This document shows positions 15,918 to 24,499 of a stretch of DNA of 44,769 bases, piece by piece; positions within the stretch are counted from its first letter, which is position 1, and each line of letters starts with the position of its first letter. The DNA comes from an uncultured Coriobacteriaceae bacterium (GTDB lineage: Bacteria; Actinomycetota; Coriobacteriia; Coriobacteriales; Atopobiaceae). The position numbers and the translations under genes are program-made. The notes below the pieces were generated by a model. It worked only from the letters and a program-made list of their open reading frames with translations. It ran no database searches and had not been told where the DNA came from. Location of the stretch: the NCBI GenBank assembly GCA_902801175.1, contig CADCHF010000043.1, positions 1 to 44,769 of the forward strand, read 5' to 3'.

Positions 15918-16754
15918 ATGAAGCTTTTGATTCAGAGCGACGACTACGGTATCACCCGTGCGGTCAGCCTTGGCTGCATCCACGGCATTAGGAACGGCGT
16001 GGTGCGCAACACCGGCATGTTCGCCAACATGCCTTGGATCGAGGAGTGCGTGGAGTGGATCAAGCCCTATCTGGGCGACATCGCCTTTGGCATCGACCTC
16101 AACGCCTCCACCGGCCCATCCATCCTGGGCCACGACAAGGTACCCGCGCTCACCCACGAGGACGGCATGTTCCTCGGCAGCCGCGAGAACCGCGCGCTCG
16201 ATACCGACGAGAACGACCACGACCACCTCGAGGCAGTCGCAGACCAGCTTGAGGCCGAGTTCCGTGCGCAGATCGAGCGCTACATCGAGCTCGTGGGCAA
16301 GAAGCCCGACTACATCCACAACCACGCCTACGGCACCCTCACCACCGACCGCATCACGCGCGAGCTGGCCGTTGAGTACGGCGTCATGTGCTCGGTGGGC
16401 CTGAACGACCGTCCCGAGGTCAAGCAGATGGGCATGGGCTGGTACCAGTGGGGCGGCCCCGAGGCGCAGCTGACCGAGGACCCGCTGGGCTACATCACCA
16501 GCGACAAGGACGGGCTGCTCATCAGCGGCTGCGAGTACGGCTATCTGGTGAGCCACTGCGGCTACGCCGACGCCGACCTCTTCCGCCTGACGAGCTTCAC
16601 CACCTGTCGTCCGATGGACCTCGACTGCATGGTGAGCCCTGAGCTGCGTGCTTGGCTCGACGAGCACGACATCGAGCTGGCGAGCTTCAACGACCTTCCG
16701 CGCGGGTGGGCCGCCGAGCAGTCCACCGAGCCCCATCCCATGATGATGATGTAG
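15918..16754 (+). CDS. chbG: ChbG/YdjC-family carbohydrate deacetylase
   Basis: The 278-aa protein belongs to the YdjC/ChbG family of metal-dependent deacetylases. The metal-binding QSDDYGIT at residues 6-13 and HNHAYG near residue 135 are diagnostic, as is the GIDLNAS segment in place of the usual GxHLxL. In E. coli ChbG removes an acetyl group from phosphorylated chitobiose or chitotriose so that the phospho-glycosidase can act. Its position between two EIIC genes suggests that imported sugars carry N-acetyl or O-acetyl groups. The C-terminus ends in four methionines. The substrate assignment is by family and context only. Confidence 0.82.
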   Translation: MKLLIQSDDYGITRAVSLGCIHGIRNGVVRNTGMFANMPWIEECVEWIKPYLGDIAFGIDLNASTGPSILGHDKVPALTHEDGMFLGSRENRALDTDENDHDHLEAVADQLEAEFRAQIERYIELVGKKPDYIHNHAYGTLTTDRITRELAVEYGVMCSVGLNDRPEVKQMGMGWYQWGGPEAQLTEDPLGYITSDKDGLLISGCEYGYLVSHCGYADADLFRLTSFTTCRPMDLDCMVSPELRAWLDEHDIELASFNDLPRGWAAEQSTEPHPMMMM

Positions 16755-16802
16755 CGCCCAGGCGTCGCAAGACAGGCATAAATACGGCCTTTTACCTCGC
16801 CC

Positions 16803-16817
16803 TTTCATATTCTGAAA
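16803..16817. promoter_or_regulatory. Candidate RpiR operator half-palindromes
   Basis: TTTCA and TGAAA arms separated by TATTC lie upstream of the second EIIC gene. They resemble the TGAAAC/GTTTCA sites of the first cluster in reversed arrangement. Support is weak because the site also touches the terminator stem that follows. Confidence 0.3.
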
Positions 16818-16820
16818 CGA

Positions 16821-16846
16821 GGGCCTCCAGCCTGAAAGGGAGGCCC
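16821..16846 (+). terminator. Hairpin after deacetylase gene
   Basis: GGGCCTCC and GGAGGCCC pair over a 10-base loop. There is no T tract, so this may be a Rho-assisted terminator or mRNA-end stem. Confidence 0.5.
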
Positions 16847-16928
16847 CCGCATTGTAAGGGCTGCGCCACTGTTCGGTACCTAAAGTTGGAATCGTCCAGT
16901 ATATCGGCGCGAAGGAAGGCGGTCACTC

Positions 16929-18236
16929 ATGGACGAGTCCCAGAACAATGCATTCATGCGGTTCCTCAATGAGAAGTTGGTGCCCTTCAGCACCAAGGTA
17001 GCCCAGAACAAGTACATCCAGGCTATCGGTCAGGGCTCCATGGGCCTCATGGCCATCATCTTGGTTGGCTCCATCTTCAATCTGCTCAACACGCTTCCCA
17101 TCGAGGCGTATCAGGGCTTCCTCGCTTCGACCGGCCTGTCCGACGTCTTTAACGCCATCTACAACGCAGCCATGAATTTCATGGGTCTCTTCATGGTGGC
17201 AAGCGTTGCGCGTGGTGCCGCCAAGAGCTTTGGCCACGAGGAGCTTGTCATCGAGAACATGTTCCTTGCGCTCATGGGCTACCTCATTCTGGTGCCGCTC
17301 ACCGCAAACGACGCAGGTGACTCGCTCGTTAACATCAACTATCTAGGCAGCCGCGGTGCCTTCATGGCCTTTATCACGGCCCTGCTCACCACCAAGATCC
17401 ACATCTGGGTGACCGAGCGCGGCTTCACCATCAAGATGCCCGCTGCTGTTCCCGAGAGCGTGGGCAAGACCTTCACGGCCATCATCCCTGGCTTCTTCTG
17501 TGCGGTTATGTTTGGTGCCATTCGCCTGGCATTTAGCTTCAGCCCCCAGGGCAACGTCATCGACACCGTCTACACCCTGCTGCAGGCTCCGCTCGCTGGC
17601 ATCACTGGCAGCCTTCCCGGCTTCATCATCCTGATCATCGTGGCGCAGCTCCTGTGGTTCGTTGGCGTGCACGGCTCCTACACCGTCCTGCCCATCCTGT
17701 TCCCCATCTGGTTCTCGTACCTGCCCGAGAACATGGCCGCGGCGGCGGCTGGCCAGCCTGTTCCTCACCTGTGGAACATCTGCATGTATGACTTTGCCTG
17801 CAACGGCGGTTGTGGCTGCACGCTCGGTCTGGTCATTGTCATGGCGCTCTTTGCCAAGTCGCAGCGCTACAAGCAGTTTTCCAAGCTGGTGCTTCCGTGC
17901 GGCATCTTCAACATCAACGAGCCGGTTGTCTTTGGTCTGCCGCTCATGTATAACTTCACCTTCATCATCCCCTTCATGGTGACCCCCATCCTCTCGCTGC
18001 TGCTGGCCTATGCCTGCATCCAGCTGGGCCTCATGCCTGCTCCTACCGGCATCATTGGTGTGAGCTCCATGCCCATCGTGGTGTATGGCCTCATGCAGGG
18101 CTCCTGGAAGATTGGCGTCTATCAGATTGTTGCGACGCTCATGAGTGCGGCCATCTGGTTCCCGTTCTTCAAGGTCGCTGACGCTCAGGCCCTCACCGAG
18201 GAGCAGAATGCGGAGCTCCAGGAGGCAACCGAGTAA
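16929..18236 (+). CDS. celB: PTS EIIC, cellobiose (Lac) family
   Basis: The 435-aa permease is paralogous to those at 14568 and 24500. It starts with the conserved amphipathic FLNEKLVPFSTKVAQNKYIQAIGQG, has about ten transmembrane segments, the LWFVGVHGSYTVLP loop and the binding loop CGIFNINEPVVFGLP (N-x-x-E-P-x-x-F-G type). AAGGCGG lies before the ATG. The RpiR gene at 18337 and the GH1 gene at 19160 follow on the same strand, so the protein is likely to import the glycoside split by the GH1 enzymes at 19160 or 20486. EIIA and EIIB must be supplied from elsewhere. Confidence 0.88.
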   Translation: MDESQNNAFMRFLNEKLVPFSTKVAQNKYIQAIGQGSMGLMAIILVGSIFNLLNTLPIEAYQGFLASTGLSDVFNAIYNAAMNFMGLFMVASVARGAAKSFGHEELVIENMFLALMGYLILVPLTANDAGDSLVNINYLGSRGAFMAFITALLTTKIHIWVTERGFTIKMPAAVPESVGKTFTAIIPGFFCAVMFGAIRLAFSFSPQGNVIDTVYTLLQAPLAGITGSLPGFIILIIVAQLLWFVGVHGSYTVLPILFPIWFSYLPENMAAAAAGQPVPHLWNICMYDFACNGGCGCTLGLVIVMALFAKSQRYKQFSKLVLPCGIFNINEPVVFGLPLMYNFTFIIPFMVTPILSLLLAYACIQLGLMPAPTGIIGVSSMPIVVYGLMQGSWKIGVYQIVATLMSAAIWFPFFKVADAQALTEEQNAELQEATE

Positions 18237-18247
18237 CCCTTCCTTCC

Positions 18248-18280
18248 GGGCGCCCCGGTCGATTGGCTGGGGCGCCCTTC
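18248..18280 (+). terminator. Terminator after second EIIC
   Basis: GGGCGCCCC and GGGGCGCCC form a perfect 9-base stem with a 12-base loop followed by TTCT. Confidence 0.75.
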
Positions 18281-18336
18281 TGCACGGTGCGAGTAGTATT
18301 TGATGTGTCCACCCTCTATAGGAAAGCGGAAACGAC

Positions 18337-19167
18337 ATGTCAGATAGCGGTTCTAAGGCGATGGGCTCTCTCTACGACCTGTTGCTCGACTATGTAGATG
18401 CGGCACGTGTGCATGACTCAACCTACGAGATCGCGCAGACGCTGGTGAGAAACTATGCCCGGCTTTCGGCCATGTCCCTTCGAGAGATGGCCGAGCTTTG
18501 CTATGTGTCGCAGGCCTCCTTCTCGCGCTTTTGCCGTTTCTTGGGCTTTGAGAGCTTTGCCGAGTTCAAGGAAGCAGTGGATAGCGCCAACTATCGCGTT
18601 CAGGATGACTACACGCGCGAGTTTCTCAAGCGCATCAAAAGCGGAGAACCTCTTTCGCAAGGTGCGTATCGCGACCTGTTCCCAAATTATGGTGGCATTG
18701 GTCCAAGCGACGATGACCTGCGCGCCCTGCCCGATATCCTCGATGCCGTTGAGGCTGCCCACAGAGTCGTGTTCTTCTCGCATCACTTCCTCTGGCACAT
18801 TGGACGCTACCTCCAGGGCAAGATGCTGCTCATGGACAAATATGTTGAGCTGTATCAGTCCTACGAGCACCAGCTGGCTGCGGCGGGCGAGCTTGGCGAG
18901 GGCGACCTGGCCATCATTTGCTCAATGAACGGCAGCTACATGTCTCATTACCGCGAGATCGCGCGATCGATCTTTGCCAGTGGGGCGCGGGTGCTCATGC
19001 TCACGCAAAACGATCACTCTCTCCATATCAATCGTGCGGACTGGGTGCTTTCGTGTGGTGAGACAAATGCAAATGACGTCGGAAAGTACGCCGCTCTGAT
19101 GACCATTGACTGCATGGTTACGAGCTACCTTAGTAGATATCTAATGAGAAAGAATCCCAATGAATAA
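18337..19167 (+). CDS. RpiR/MurR family transcriptional regulator
   Basis: The 276-aa regulator has an HTH_6 domain (SAMSLREMAELCYVSQASFSRFCRFLGFESFAEFKEAV, residues ~44-82) and a divergent SIS domain in the C-terminal half (AHRVVFFSHHFLWHIGRYLQ ... DLAIICSMNGSYMSHYREIARSI). It differs from the other RpiR proteins here in having a longer N-terminal extension. Its last codons overlap the start of the GH1 gene by 8 bases, so regulator and enzyme are translationally coupled. It probably senses a phosphosugar made through the adjacent EIIC. Confidence 0.86.
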   Translation: MSDSGSKAMGSLYDLLLDYVDAARVHDSTYEIAQTLVRNYARLSAMSLREMAELCYVSQASFSRFCRFLGFESFAEFKEAVDSANYRVQDDYTREFLKRIKSGEPLSQGAYRDLFPNYGGIGPSDDDLRALPDILDAVEAAHRVVFFSHHFLWHIGRYLQGKMLLMDKYVELYQSYEHQLAAAGELGEGDLAIICSMNGSYMSHYREIARSIFASGARVLMLTQNDHSLHINRADWVLSCGETNANDVGKYAALMTIDCMVTSYLSRYLMRKNPNE

Positions 19168-20428
19168 TGCATTCCTGATTGGTGCGGCAACGGCGGCACA
19201 CCAGGTCGAGGGCAATAACGACCACAGCGACATTTGGGCAATGGAACACATGGTATACGGTGGCTATCCCGAGAAGTCGGGTATTGCTGCAGATCATTAC
19301 CGTACCTACCGCGAGGATATTGCTAAGATGGCCGAAGCGGGCCTCAATGCGTATCGCTTCTCGCTGGAGTGGGCTCGCATCGAGCCCGAGGAGGGCAAGT
19401 TTGACCCTGAGGCAACCGAGCACTATCGCGACGTTATCAGGTGCTGCTACGATCGCGGCATCGAGCCCGTGGTGACACTTCATCACTTCTCGAGCCCCAA
19501 GTGGCTCATCGAGCGCGGTGGCTGGGAAGACGAGCGCGTGGTGGGCTACTTCGAGCGCTACGTGCGGTACGTGTGCGAGCAGTACGGCGAGCTCCTGCAC
19601 TATGTCTGCACGCTCAACGAGGCAAACATGGGTGTGCTGATCGCCATCTACATCCGTCAGGCGATGGAGGAGCGTGCAAAGCGCGAGGGTGGCGAGGCTC
19701 ACCTGCAGATTGGCGTGGACATCGAGGCAATGGCCGCAGAACAGCAGGCCAAGATTGACGAGAGCCGTGCGGTCTTTGGCGTGGACGACCCGGCGGTGTT
19801 CGTCTCGCCTCGTACGGAACGAGGCATAGAGCTGGTCAAGCAGGCTCACTGCCATGCGGTGAAGATCATCCACGAGATGGTCCCTGGCGCAAAGGTTGGC
19901 ATGACGCTCAGTCTGCGCGACATCCAGGCGGCACCTGGGGGAGAAGAGCGGGCCAAGGCTGCGTGGGCCGAAGAGTTTGAGCAGTTTGTTCCCGCGCTTG
20001 CGGAGGACGACTTCTTTGGCGTGCAGAACTACACGCGCACGGTGTTTGGCGCTGACGGAGAGCTTCCTCCAGCGGATGGCGCCGAGCTCACGCAGATGGG
20101 CTATGAGTTCTACCCGCAGGGGTTGGCGCACGTGATCCGTCGCGTGCACGAGTCGTTTGACGGCCCGCTCATGGTGACCGAAAACGGCATTGCGACCGAT
20201 GACGACACGCGAAGGGTGGCCTACATTGGCGAGGCGCTCGCGGGCGTGCAGGAGTGCTTGGACGAGGGCATCGACGTGCGTGGCTACATGTATTGGTCGC
20301 TCATTGACAACTACGAGTGGCAGAGCGGCTATGGCATGAGGTTTGGCCTTATGGACCGAGGAGTTGGGCATGCGCCCAAGCCGAGTCTGGCGTACTTGGG
20401 TGAGCGCTGCCGTACGTGGCGGGCCTAA
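19160..20428 (+). CDS. GH1 beta-glucosidase, non-phospho type
   Basis: The 422-aa enzyme is a GH1 (beta/alpha)8 barrel. Acid/base Glu154 lies in TLNEAN and nucleophile Glu341 in VTENG. The C-terminal motif is DNYEWQSGYGMRFGLM: the Glu-Trp pair that binds O4/O6 of an unphosphorylated glucoside is present, and the KRYGxVYVD motif of 6-phospho-glycosidases is absent. It therefore probably hydrolyses free beta-glucosides or beta-galactosides, unlike the other three GH1 enzymes here. It is shorter than usual (about 450-480 aa). The start overlaps the RpiR stop. Length, motif and context disagree with simple PTS use, since a PTS substrate would be phosphorylated. Confidence 0.86.
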   Translation: MNNAFLIGAATAAHQVEGNNDHSDIWAMEHMVYGGYPEKSGIAADHYRTYREDIAKMAEAGLNAYRFSLEWARIEPEEGKFDPEATEHYRDVIRCCYDRGIEPVVTLHHFSSPKWLIERGGWEDERVVGYFERYVRYVCEQYGELLHYVCTLNEANMGVLIAIYIRQAMEERAKREGGEAHLQIGVDIEAMAAEQQAKIDESRAVFGVDDPAVFVSPRTERGIELVKQAHCHAVKIIHEMVPGAKVGMTLSLRDIQAAPGGEERAKAAWAEEFEQFVPALAEDDFFGVQNYTRTVFGADGELPPADGAELTQMGYEFYPQGLAHVIRRVHESFDGPLMVTENGIATDDDTRRVAYIGEALAGVQECLDEGIDVRGYMYWSLIDNYEWQSGYGMRFGLMDRGVGHAPKPSLAYLGERCRTWRA

Positions 20429-20485
20429 CTGGAGGCTGTTGAGTGAGTCTGTGTCCAAAACGGTCAAAGGAATAAGGAGTATGAC

Positions 20486-21958
20486 ATGAGTTTTCCCGAA
20501 GGGTTCTTGTGGGGTGGTGCAGTTTCAGCCGGGCAGTACGAGGGCGGTTGGAACGAGGACGGACGTGGTCCGTGCCGCATGGACTTCACCACGGGCGGCA
20601 CCCGCACCAGCCCGCGCTATGTGACCTATGTGACAGCTGACGGTGAGGCCGTCAAGGCCGGTCGCGAGGCGGCGCTGCCAGCTGGCGCACGCTGGGCGAC
20701 GCTTCCCGACTGCTACTATCCCAACCAGGTGGCCGTTGACGGCTACCACCGCTGGCGCGAGGATATCGATCTCTTTGCCGAGATGGGCTTCAAGGTCTTT
20801 CGCATGTCCATCGGTTGGAGCCGTCTCTTCCCGACGGGCCTGGAGAAGACCCCCAACCGTGAAGGCGTCGAGTTCTACCGTGAGATGTTCGAGTACATGC
20901 AGGGCAAGGGCATCGAGCCGCTGGTGACGCTCATGCACTTTGATACGCCGCTTGGCCTGGAGGCTGCTTGTGGCGGCTGGGAGAATCGCGAGCTCATCGA
21001 CCACTTCGTGCGCTTCTGCACCACCTGCTTCATGGAGTACAAGGGCCTTGTGCACTACTGGCTCACCATCAACGAGATCAACAACGCGCTGAGCCTCATT
21101 GACTTCCTTGGCAACGCGAGCGACGAGGGCTACCAGGCCACCTACCAGCTGCTGCACCACCAGTTTGTGGCGAGCGCCAAGGCGGTGCAGGTGGGCCACG
21201 CTATCGACGGCGAGAACCAGATTGGTTGCATGATCGCGAGCGCGGCGACCTACCCGCACACCTGCGATCCGGCTGACATCATGGCCGCCGAGCACAAGCG
21301 CCAGGAAAATGCCTACTACTGCGGTGACGTGCAGGTCTTTGGCTACTATCCCACCTACGCAAAGCGCCTGTGGGACGCGCATGATGTGCACATCTCCGTG
21401 GAGCCGGGTGACATGGAAGACCTTGCGGCGGGTACCGTGGACTTCTATTCCTTCAGCTACTACAACTCCAACGTGGTGACGACCCACGAGGTGACCGACA
21501 CCGTGGGAGGCAACTTCCAGGTTGGCGCCCGCAACGAGTACCTGACCTACAGTGACTGGGGCTGGGCCATGGACCCGATGGGCCTGCAGTGGCAGCTCGA
21601 GGTGCTCTATGACCGCTACCAGGTGCCGCTGATGGTGGTGGAGAACGGTCTGGGCGCCTTTGACGAGGTGGTCGACGAGGCAGGGGAGAAGCGCGTCCAC
21701 GATCCCTACCGCATCGACTATCTGCGTCAGCACGTGCGCGCGATGGAGACCGCCATTGCCAACGGCGCTGACGTGCGTGGCTACACCCCGTGGGGCTGCG
21801 TCGACCTGGTGAGCATGGGCACCGGCGAGATGCGGAAGCGCTACGGCTTCGTCTACGTTGACATGGACGACGAGGGTGCCGGAACGCTCGACCGCTATCG
21901 CAAGGACAGCTTCTGGTGGTACCAGCGCTGCATCGCCAGCAACGGAGCGGAGCTGTAG
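20486..21958 (+). CDS. bglA: GH1 6-phospho-beta-glucosidase
   Basis: The 490-aa GH1 enzyme has acid/base Glu197 in LTINEIN and nucleophile Glu386 in MVVENG. The C-terminal GEMRKRYGFVYVD motif supplies the Lys and Tyr that bind the 6-phosphate in 6-phospho-beta-glucosidases, so it should split phospho-disaccharides or phospho-aryl-glucosides delivered by the PTS into glucose 6-phosphate and an aglycone or sugar. AATAAGGAG precedes the ATG. It follows the non-phospho GH1 by 57 bases and ends at a strong terminator. The exact preference (cellobiose-P, salicin-P, gentiobiose-P) is not decidable. Confidence 0.9.
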   Translation: MSFPEGFLWGGAVSAGQYEGGWNEDGRGPCRMDFTTGGTRTSPRYVTYVTADGEAVKAGREAALPAGARWATLPDCYYPNQVAVDGYHRWREDIDLFAEMGFKVFRMSIGWSRLFPTGLEKTPNREGVEFYREMFEYMQGKGIEPLVTLMHFDTPLGLEAACGGWENRELIDHFVRFCTTCFMEYKGLVHYWLTINEINNALSLIDFLGNASDEGYQATYQLLHHQFVASAKAVQVGHAIDGENQIGCMIASAATYPHTCDPADIMAAEHKRQENAYYCGDVQVFGYYPTYAKRLWDAHDVHISVEPGDMEDLAAGTVDFYSFSYYNSNVVTTHEVTDTVGGNFQVGARNEYLTYSDWGWAMDPMGLQWQLEVLYDRYQVPLMVVENGLGAFDEVVDEAGEKRVHDPYRIDYLRQHVRAMETAIANGADVRGYTPWGCVDLVSMGTGEMRKRYGFVYVDMDDEGAGTLDRYRKDSFWWYQRCIASNGAEL

Positions 21959-21981
21959 GAGCCCATCATATAAATGGCTGC

Positions 21982-22022
21982 AAGGCCGCCTGCCCGAAAG
22001 CAGCTGGGCAGGCGGCCTTTTC
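21982..22022 (+). terminator. Strong Rho-independent terminator
   Basis: AAGGCCGCCTGCCC and GGGCAGGCGGCCTT form a perfect 14-base stem with a 10-base loop followed by TTCTC. It ends the regulator/GH1 operon. Confidence 0.88.
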
Positions 22023-22120
22023 TCTCGTTCCATGCCGCCATGTGGCTCAGCCTACTTCGCGCGGCCGCACCAATCTAAAGTAACGGTGTAAGATTGCGTA
22101 ACCTGACGATAAGGAGGTCT

Positions 22121-23254
22121 ATGGCTGTCACGCTTTCTCACCAGTCCGCGCTCGATGCCCTTCGTACGCTCCGGTGCGAGGGGCTTGATCTGCACGAATC
22201 GGATGCTGTCTCACTGATGGCTCCCTCTGCATGGGTGGGCAAGCGGTTGATCAAGAAGAACTTCGACCCTGGTGTTTGGCGTTGGCAAAGGCCCAGTGCA
22301 AATCGTCCCTTGCATATCCTGGTGCCAGTCGAGCAGTCTCGTGTGCGCGGAAGGAGCATCGTGGCTCATGTGGCACACGCTGGTATGCCTTCGGGCTCGA
22401 TTCTCTGGCTTGACGAGCATTCGAGTGTTGTGTGCCCAGAGCTGTTGTTTCTTCAGATGGCAGAGTCGTTCTCGCTTCCGGCGTTGGTGATGCTGGCCCT
22501 CGAGCTGTGCGGGCACTTCTCCCGACAGGCTGATAACCCCCTATCAGGCGATGTGGTCGATGGGATTCCTGCTGCCACGACTGTTGAGCAGCTGGAGAAA
22601 TTCCTCTTGAGCTTTAGGAAGGTGAAGGGACTGGAGAAAGCTCGGTTTGCGTTGCGCTACGTTTGCAACCATGCGGCCAGTGCGCCAGAGGCGGTGCTTG
22701 CTGCGATGTTTGGCCTGCCTTCTGCGGAGGGCGGATACGGTATGGGTCCCGTACTGCTTAACGAGCTCGTGGAGGTGGATCAGTCGGGATTTTGGGCGAA
22801 GGCAAAGAATCGCTATCCCGACTTGATGTTTGCGTTTGCCCCAGTTGGGTTGAACTACGACGGCTTTAAACACTTTGACATCGCGAGCCTTATGGTTGCG
22901 GCAGAGCTGTATGCGCGTTCGGACGGGAAAGCTCGGGACGAGGCAAGAGACGCGCTCAGGGGGATGCTCGTTTCGACAAGGGCAAAGGTTGTCGATGACA
23001 ACATGCGCGACCGGCAGCTCGCAGCTCAGGGGCGTATCGTGTTCTCGGTGACGAAAGAGGACCTGAGGAGCATCGGCCATTTGGACGAGCTTGCGCGGCA
23101 AGTGCTTGACTGTGCAAACAAGGTGTTTGGTGTGGAGGTCAACGAGTACCTAAACACACTCGAAGATAGCTCGAGCACCCTTGAGAGGGGCGAATTGCTT
23201 GGCACGTTGGCTCCGCACGCGGGGTTTGGGACCAGATCCTACGGAAAGCTGTGA
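22121..23254 (+). CDS. Coriobacteriia-type protein, possible DUF559-like nuclease
   Basis: The 377-aa protein resembles a family I associate with Coriobacteriia, usually annotated as hypothetical or endonuclease-domain proteins. The middle has LFLQMAESFSLPALVMLALELCG (residues ~110-132) and the block TVEQLEKFLLSFRKVKGLEKARFALRYVCNHAASAPEAVLAAMF (~155-198), typical of that family. The C-terminal third (YPDLMFAFAPVGLNYDGFKHFD ... VDDNMRDRQLAAQGRIVFSVTKEDL) resembles the layout of PD-(D/E)XK DUF559/Vsr-like domains, but the canonical acidic set is not clean. The ATG at 22121 follows AAGGAGG. It stands alone inside the sugar island, flanked on its 3' side by a MITE-like element, which fits later insertion. 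Function unknown. Confidence 0.6.
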   Translation: MAVTLSHQSALDALRTLRCEGLDLHESDAVSLMAPSAWVGKRLIKKNFDPGVWRWQRPSANRPLHILVPVEQSRVRGRSIVAHVAHAGMPSGSILWLDEHSSVVCPELLFLQMAESFSLPALVMLALELCGHFSRQADNPLSGDVVDGIPAATTVEQLEKFLLSFRKVKGLEKARFALRYVCNHAASAPEAVLAAMFGLPSAEGGYGMGPVLLNELVEVDQSGFWAKAKNRYPDLMFAFAPVGLNYDGFKHFDIASLMVAAELYARSDGKARDEARDALRGMLVSTRAKVVDDNMRDRQLAAQGRIVFSVTKEDLRSIGHLDELARQVLDCANKVFGVEVNEYLNTLEDSSSTLERGELLGTLAPHAGFGTRSYGKL

Positions 23255-23277
23255 GGTGGGATTGTGCTCTCGAGGAA

Positions 23278-23426
23278 TTAGTTACCACACAACCAACCTG
23301 TGCTTGCCGCCAACTGGCCTTTTTTATAGAGTGATCCCGTGTCTGGTAACTGTGTATTTTACACAGTTACCAGACATGGAATAACCGCAGGATTCCGAAG
23401 TGAGTCGTCCGTTGTCTGGTAACTAA
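23278..23426. mobile_element. MITE-like TGGTAACT element, copy 1
   Basis: The 149-base non-coding element begins TTAGTTACCACACAAC and ends GTTGTCTGGTAACTAA, 16-base terminal inverted repeats with one mismatch. A perfect internal hairpin at 23340-23376 has arms TGTCTGGTAACTGTGT and ACACAGTTACCAGACA with loop ATTTT. The conserved block ATAACCGCAGGATTC follows. A second copy lies at 30795-30955. No open frame of meaning is present and no target duplication was identified. Confidence 0.8.
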
Positions 23427-23546
23427 CTTGGTTCAGCGTAGATTCGCCACCACCGCTCTCGTCAAATCTATTCGCCGCAGTGTTGGAATTACCCCCCGTT
23501 AGGCCATGCCAACGGTGGTCCGCCGGAGGTTTGGGTTTTTGATCCG

Positions 23547-24296
23547 TTACACCTTGAGTTCGCCTATGCGCGTGAGCAGCATCTCGTTGAACATCATGTA
23601 CAGCATGTTGTCGATTATGGCGATTCGCTCGTTGCCCACGCTCTCGGCCGAGGGCAACACAATCGTGCTGTCGCAGTAGCTTTTCAACGCGTGCCTTGGG
23701 TTCATGGTGACCAGTACGGTGCTTGGGCGCTCGCCATCCGACAGCTTGGAAAGGCTCTTTAGGAACTCGCGATACTGTTCGCCCGACCGCACCGACAGGA
23801 CGATGATTGTCTCGTCATTGCGATACTGCTGCATGAGATAGTCGTATTCAGGACTATCGGCATCAACGCCGTGTAGCGCACGCAGCGCCACGCTCAAGAA
23901 GCGTGCGGGCAGGTTGGAGAGATGGAATCCTACGCAATGGACCTTGCTCGCCTCGAGCACCAGACGGGCTAGCCCGTCGATGGCCACTTGGTCGATAGAT
24001 TTCTCCTCCTGAAGGATGAAGTCGCAGTAGATCTCGCCAATCGTCTTTTCGCGACCATGCTCGGCGCGTTTCTCGAGGTCGATGCCCAGCTGATACTGCA
24101 GTCCGGCATAACCTGTGTATCCCAGTTTCTTGGCAAAGCGAATGAGCGAGGAGGGGGAGATTCCCAGGTCGCCGACAAGCTCGTCATAGCCTTTGTGCGC
24201 AAACCCCTCAGGATCTGCCTTCAGGTACTCATATATGGCCATGTCGGTCTTCGTGAAGGAGGAGACCTTGGTCTCCATCAGGTCAAGCACGTCCAT
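23547..24296 (-). CDS. RpiR/MurR family transcriptional regulator
   Basis: The 249-aa regulator is a paralogue of the one at 13651. It has HTH_6 (VSSFTKTDMAIYEYLKADPEGF ... LVGDLGISPSSLIRFAKKLGYTGYAGLQ, residues ~11-70) and a SIS domain (~105-235: VHCVGFHLSNLPARFLSVAL ... STVLVTMNPRHALKSYCDSTIVLP). It is divergent from the EIIC gene at 24500 with a 203-base AT-rich gap that should hold both promoters and its operator, so it likely controls the operon EIIC-kinase-esterase-GH1-GH1. Confidence 0.9.
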   Translation of the reverse strand: MDVLDLMETKVSSFTKTDMAIYEYLKADPEGFAHKGYDELVGDLGISPSSLIRFAKKLGYTGYAGLQYQLGIDLEKRAEHGREKTIGEIYCDFILQEEKSIDQVAIDGLARLVLEASKVHCVGFHLSNLPARFLSVALRALHGVDADSPEYDYLMQQYRNDETIIVLSVRSGEQYREFLKSLSKLSDGERPSTVLVTMNPRHALKSYCDSTIVLPSAESVGNERIAIIDNMLYMMFNEMLLTRIGELKV

Positions 24297-24373
24297 GCTG
24301 GCCCTCCCGATCCGTCGTGTTCGCTCTGCGCACAGTGTAGCAGTTGATTGTCAAAACCTTGTAAACGCATCAA

Positions 24374-24386
24374 GAAAAAATTTTTC
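24374..24386. promoter_or_regulatory. Candidate operator GAAAAAATTTTTC
   Basis: A near-perfect AT palindrome lies in the divergent gap between the RpiR and EIIC genes. Its GAAA/TTTC ends are like those of the TGAAAC sites upstream of the first cluster. A TACTAT box at 24417-24422 may be the -10 of the EIIC promoter, but no good -35 was found. Confidence 0.35.
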
Positions 24387-24499
24387 CAGATTTAGATTTA
24401 CAATTTAGGAAAAACTTACTATCATGTGGCTAACGGAGGAACGGCAGGAGGGACCTGCCGTCAAACCAGGTTCCATACGTCAAAGAAAGGAAGGGAACC

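Noticed and set aside
22050..22060. CTACTTCGCGC shared with the 137-bp element
   Set aside because: Eleven bases without further similarity are not enough to claim a second copy.
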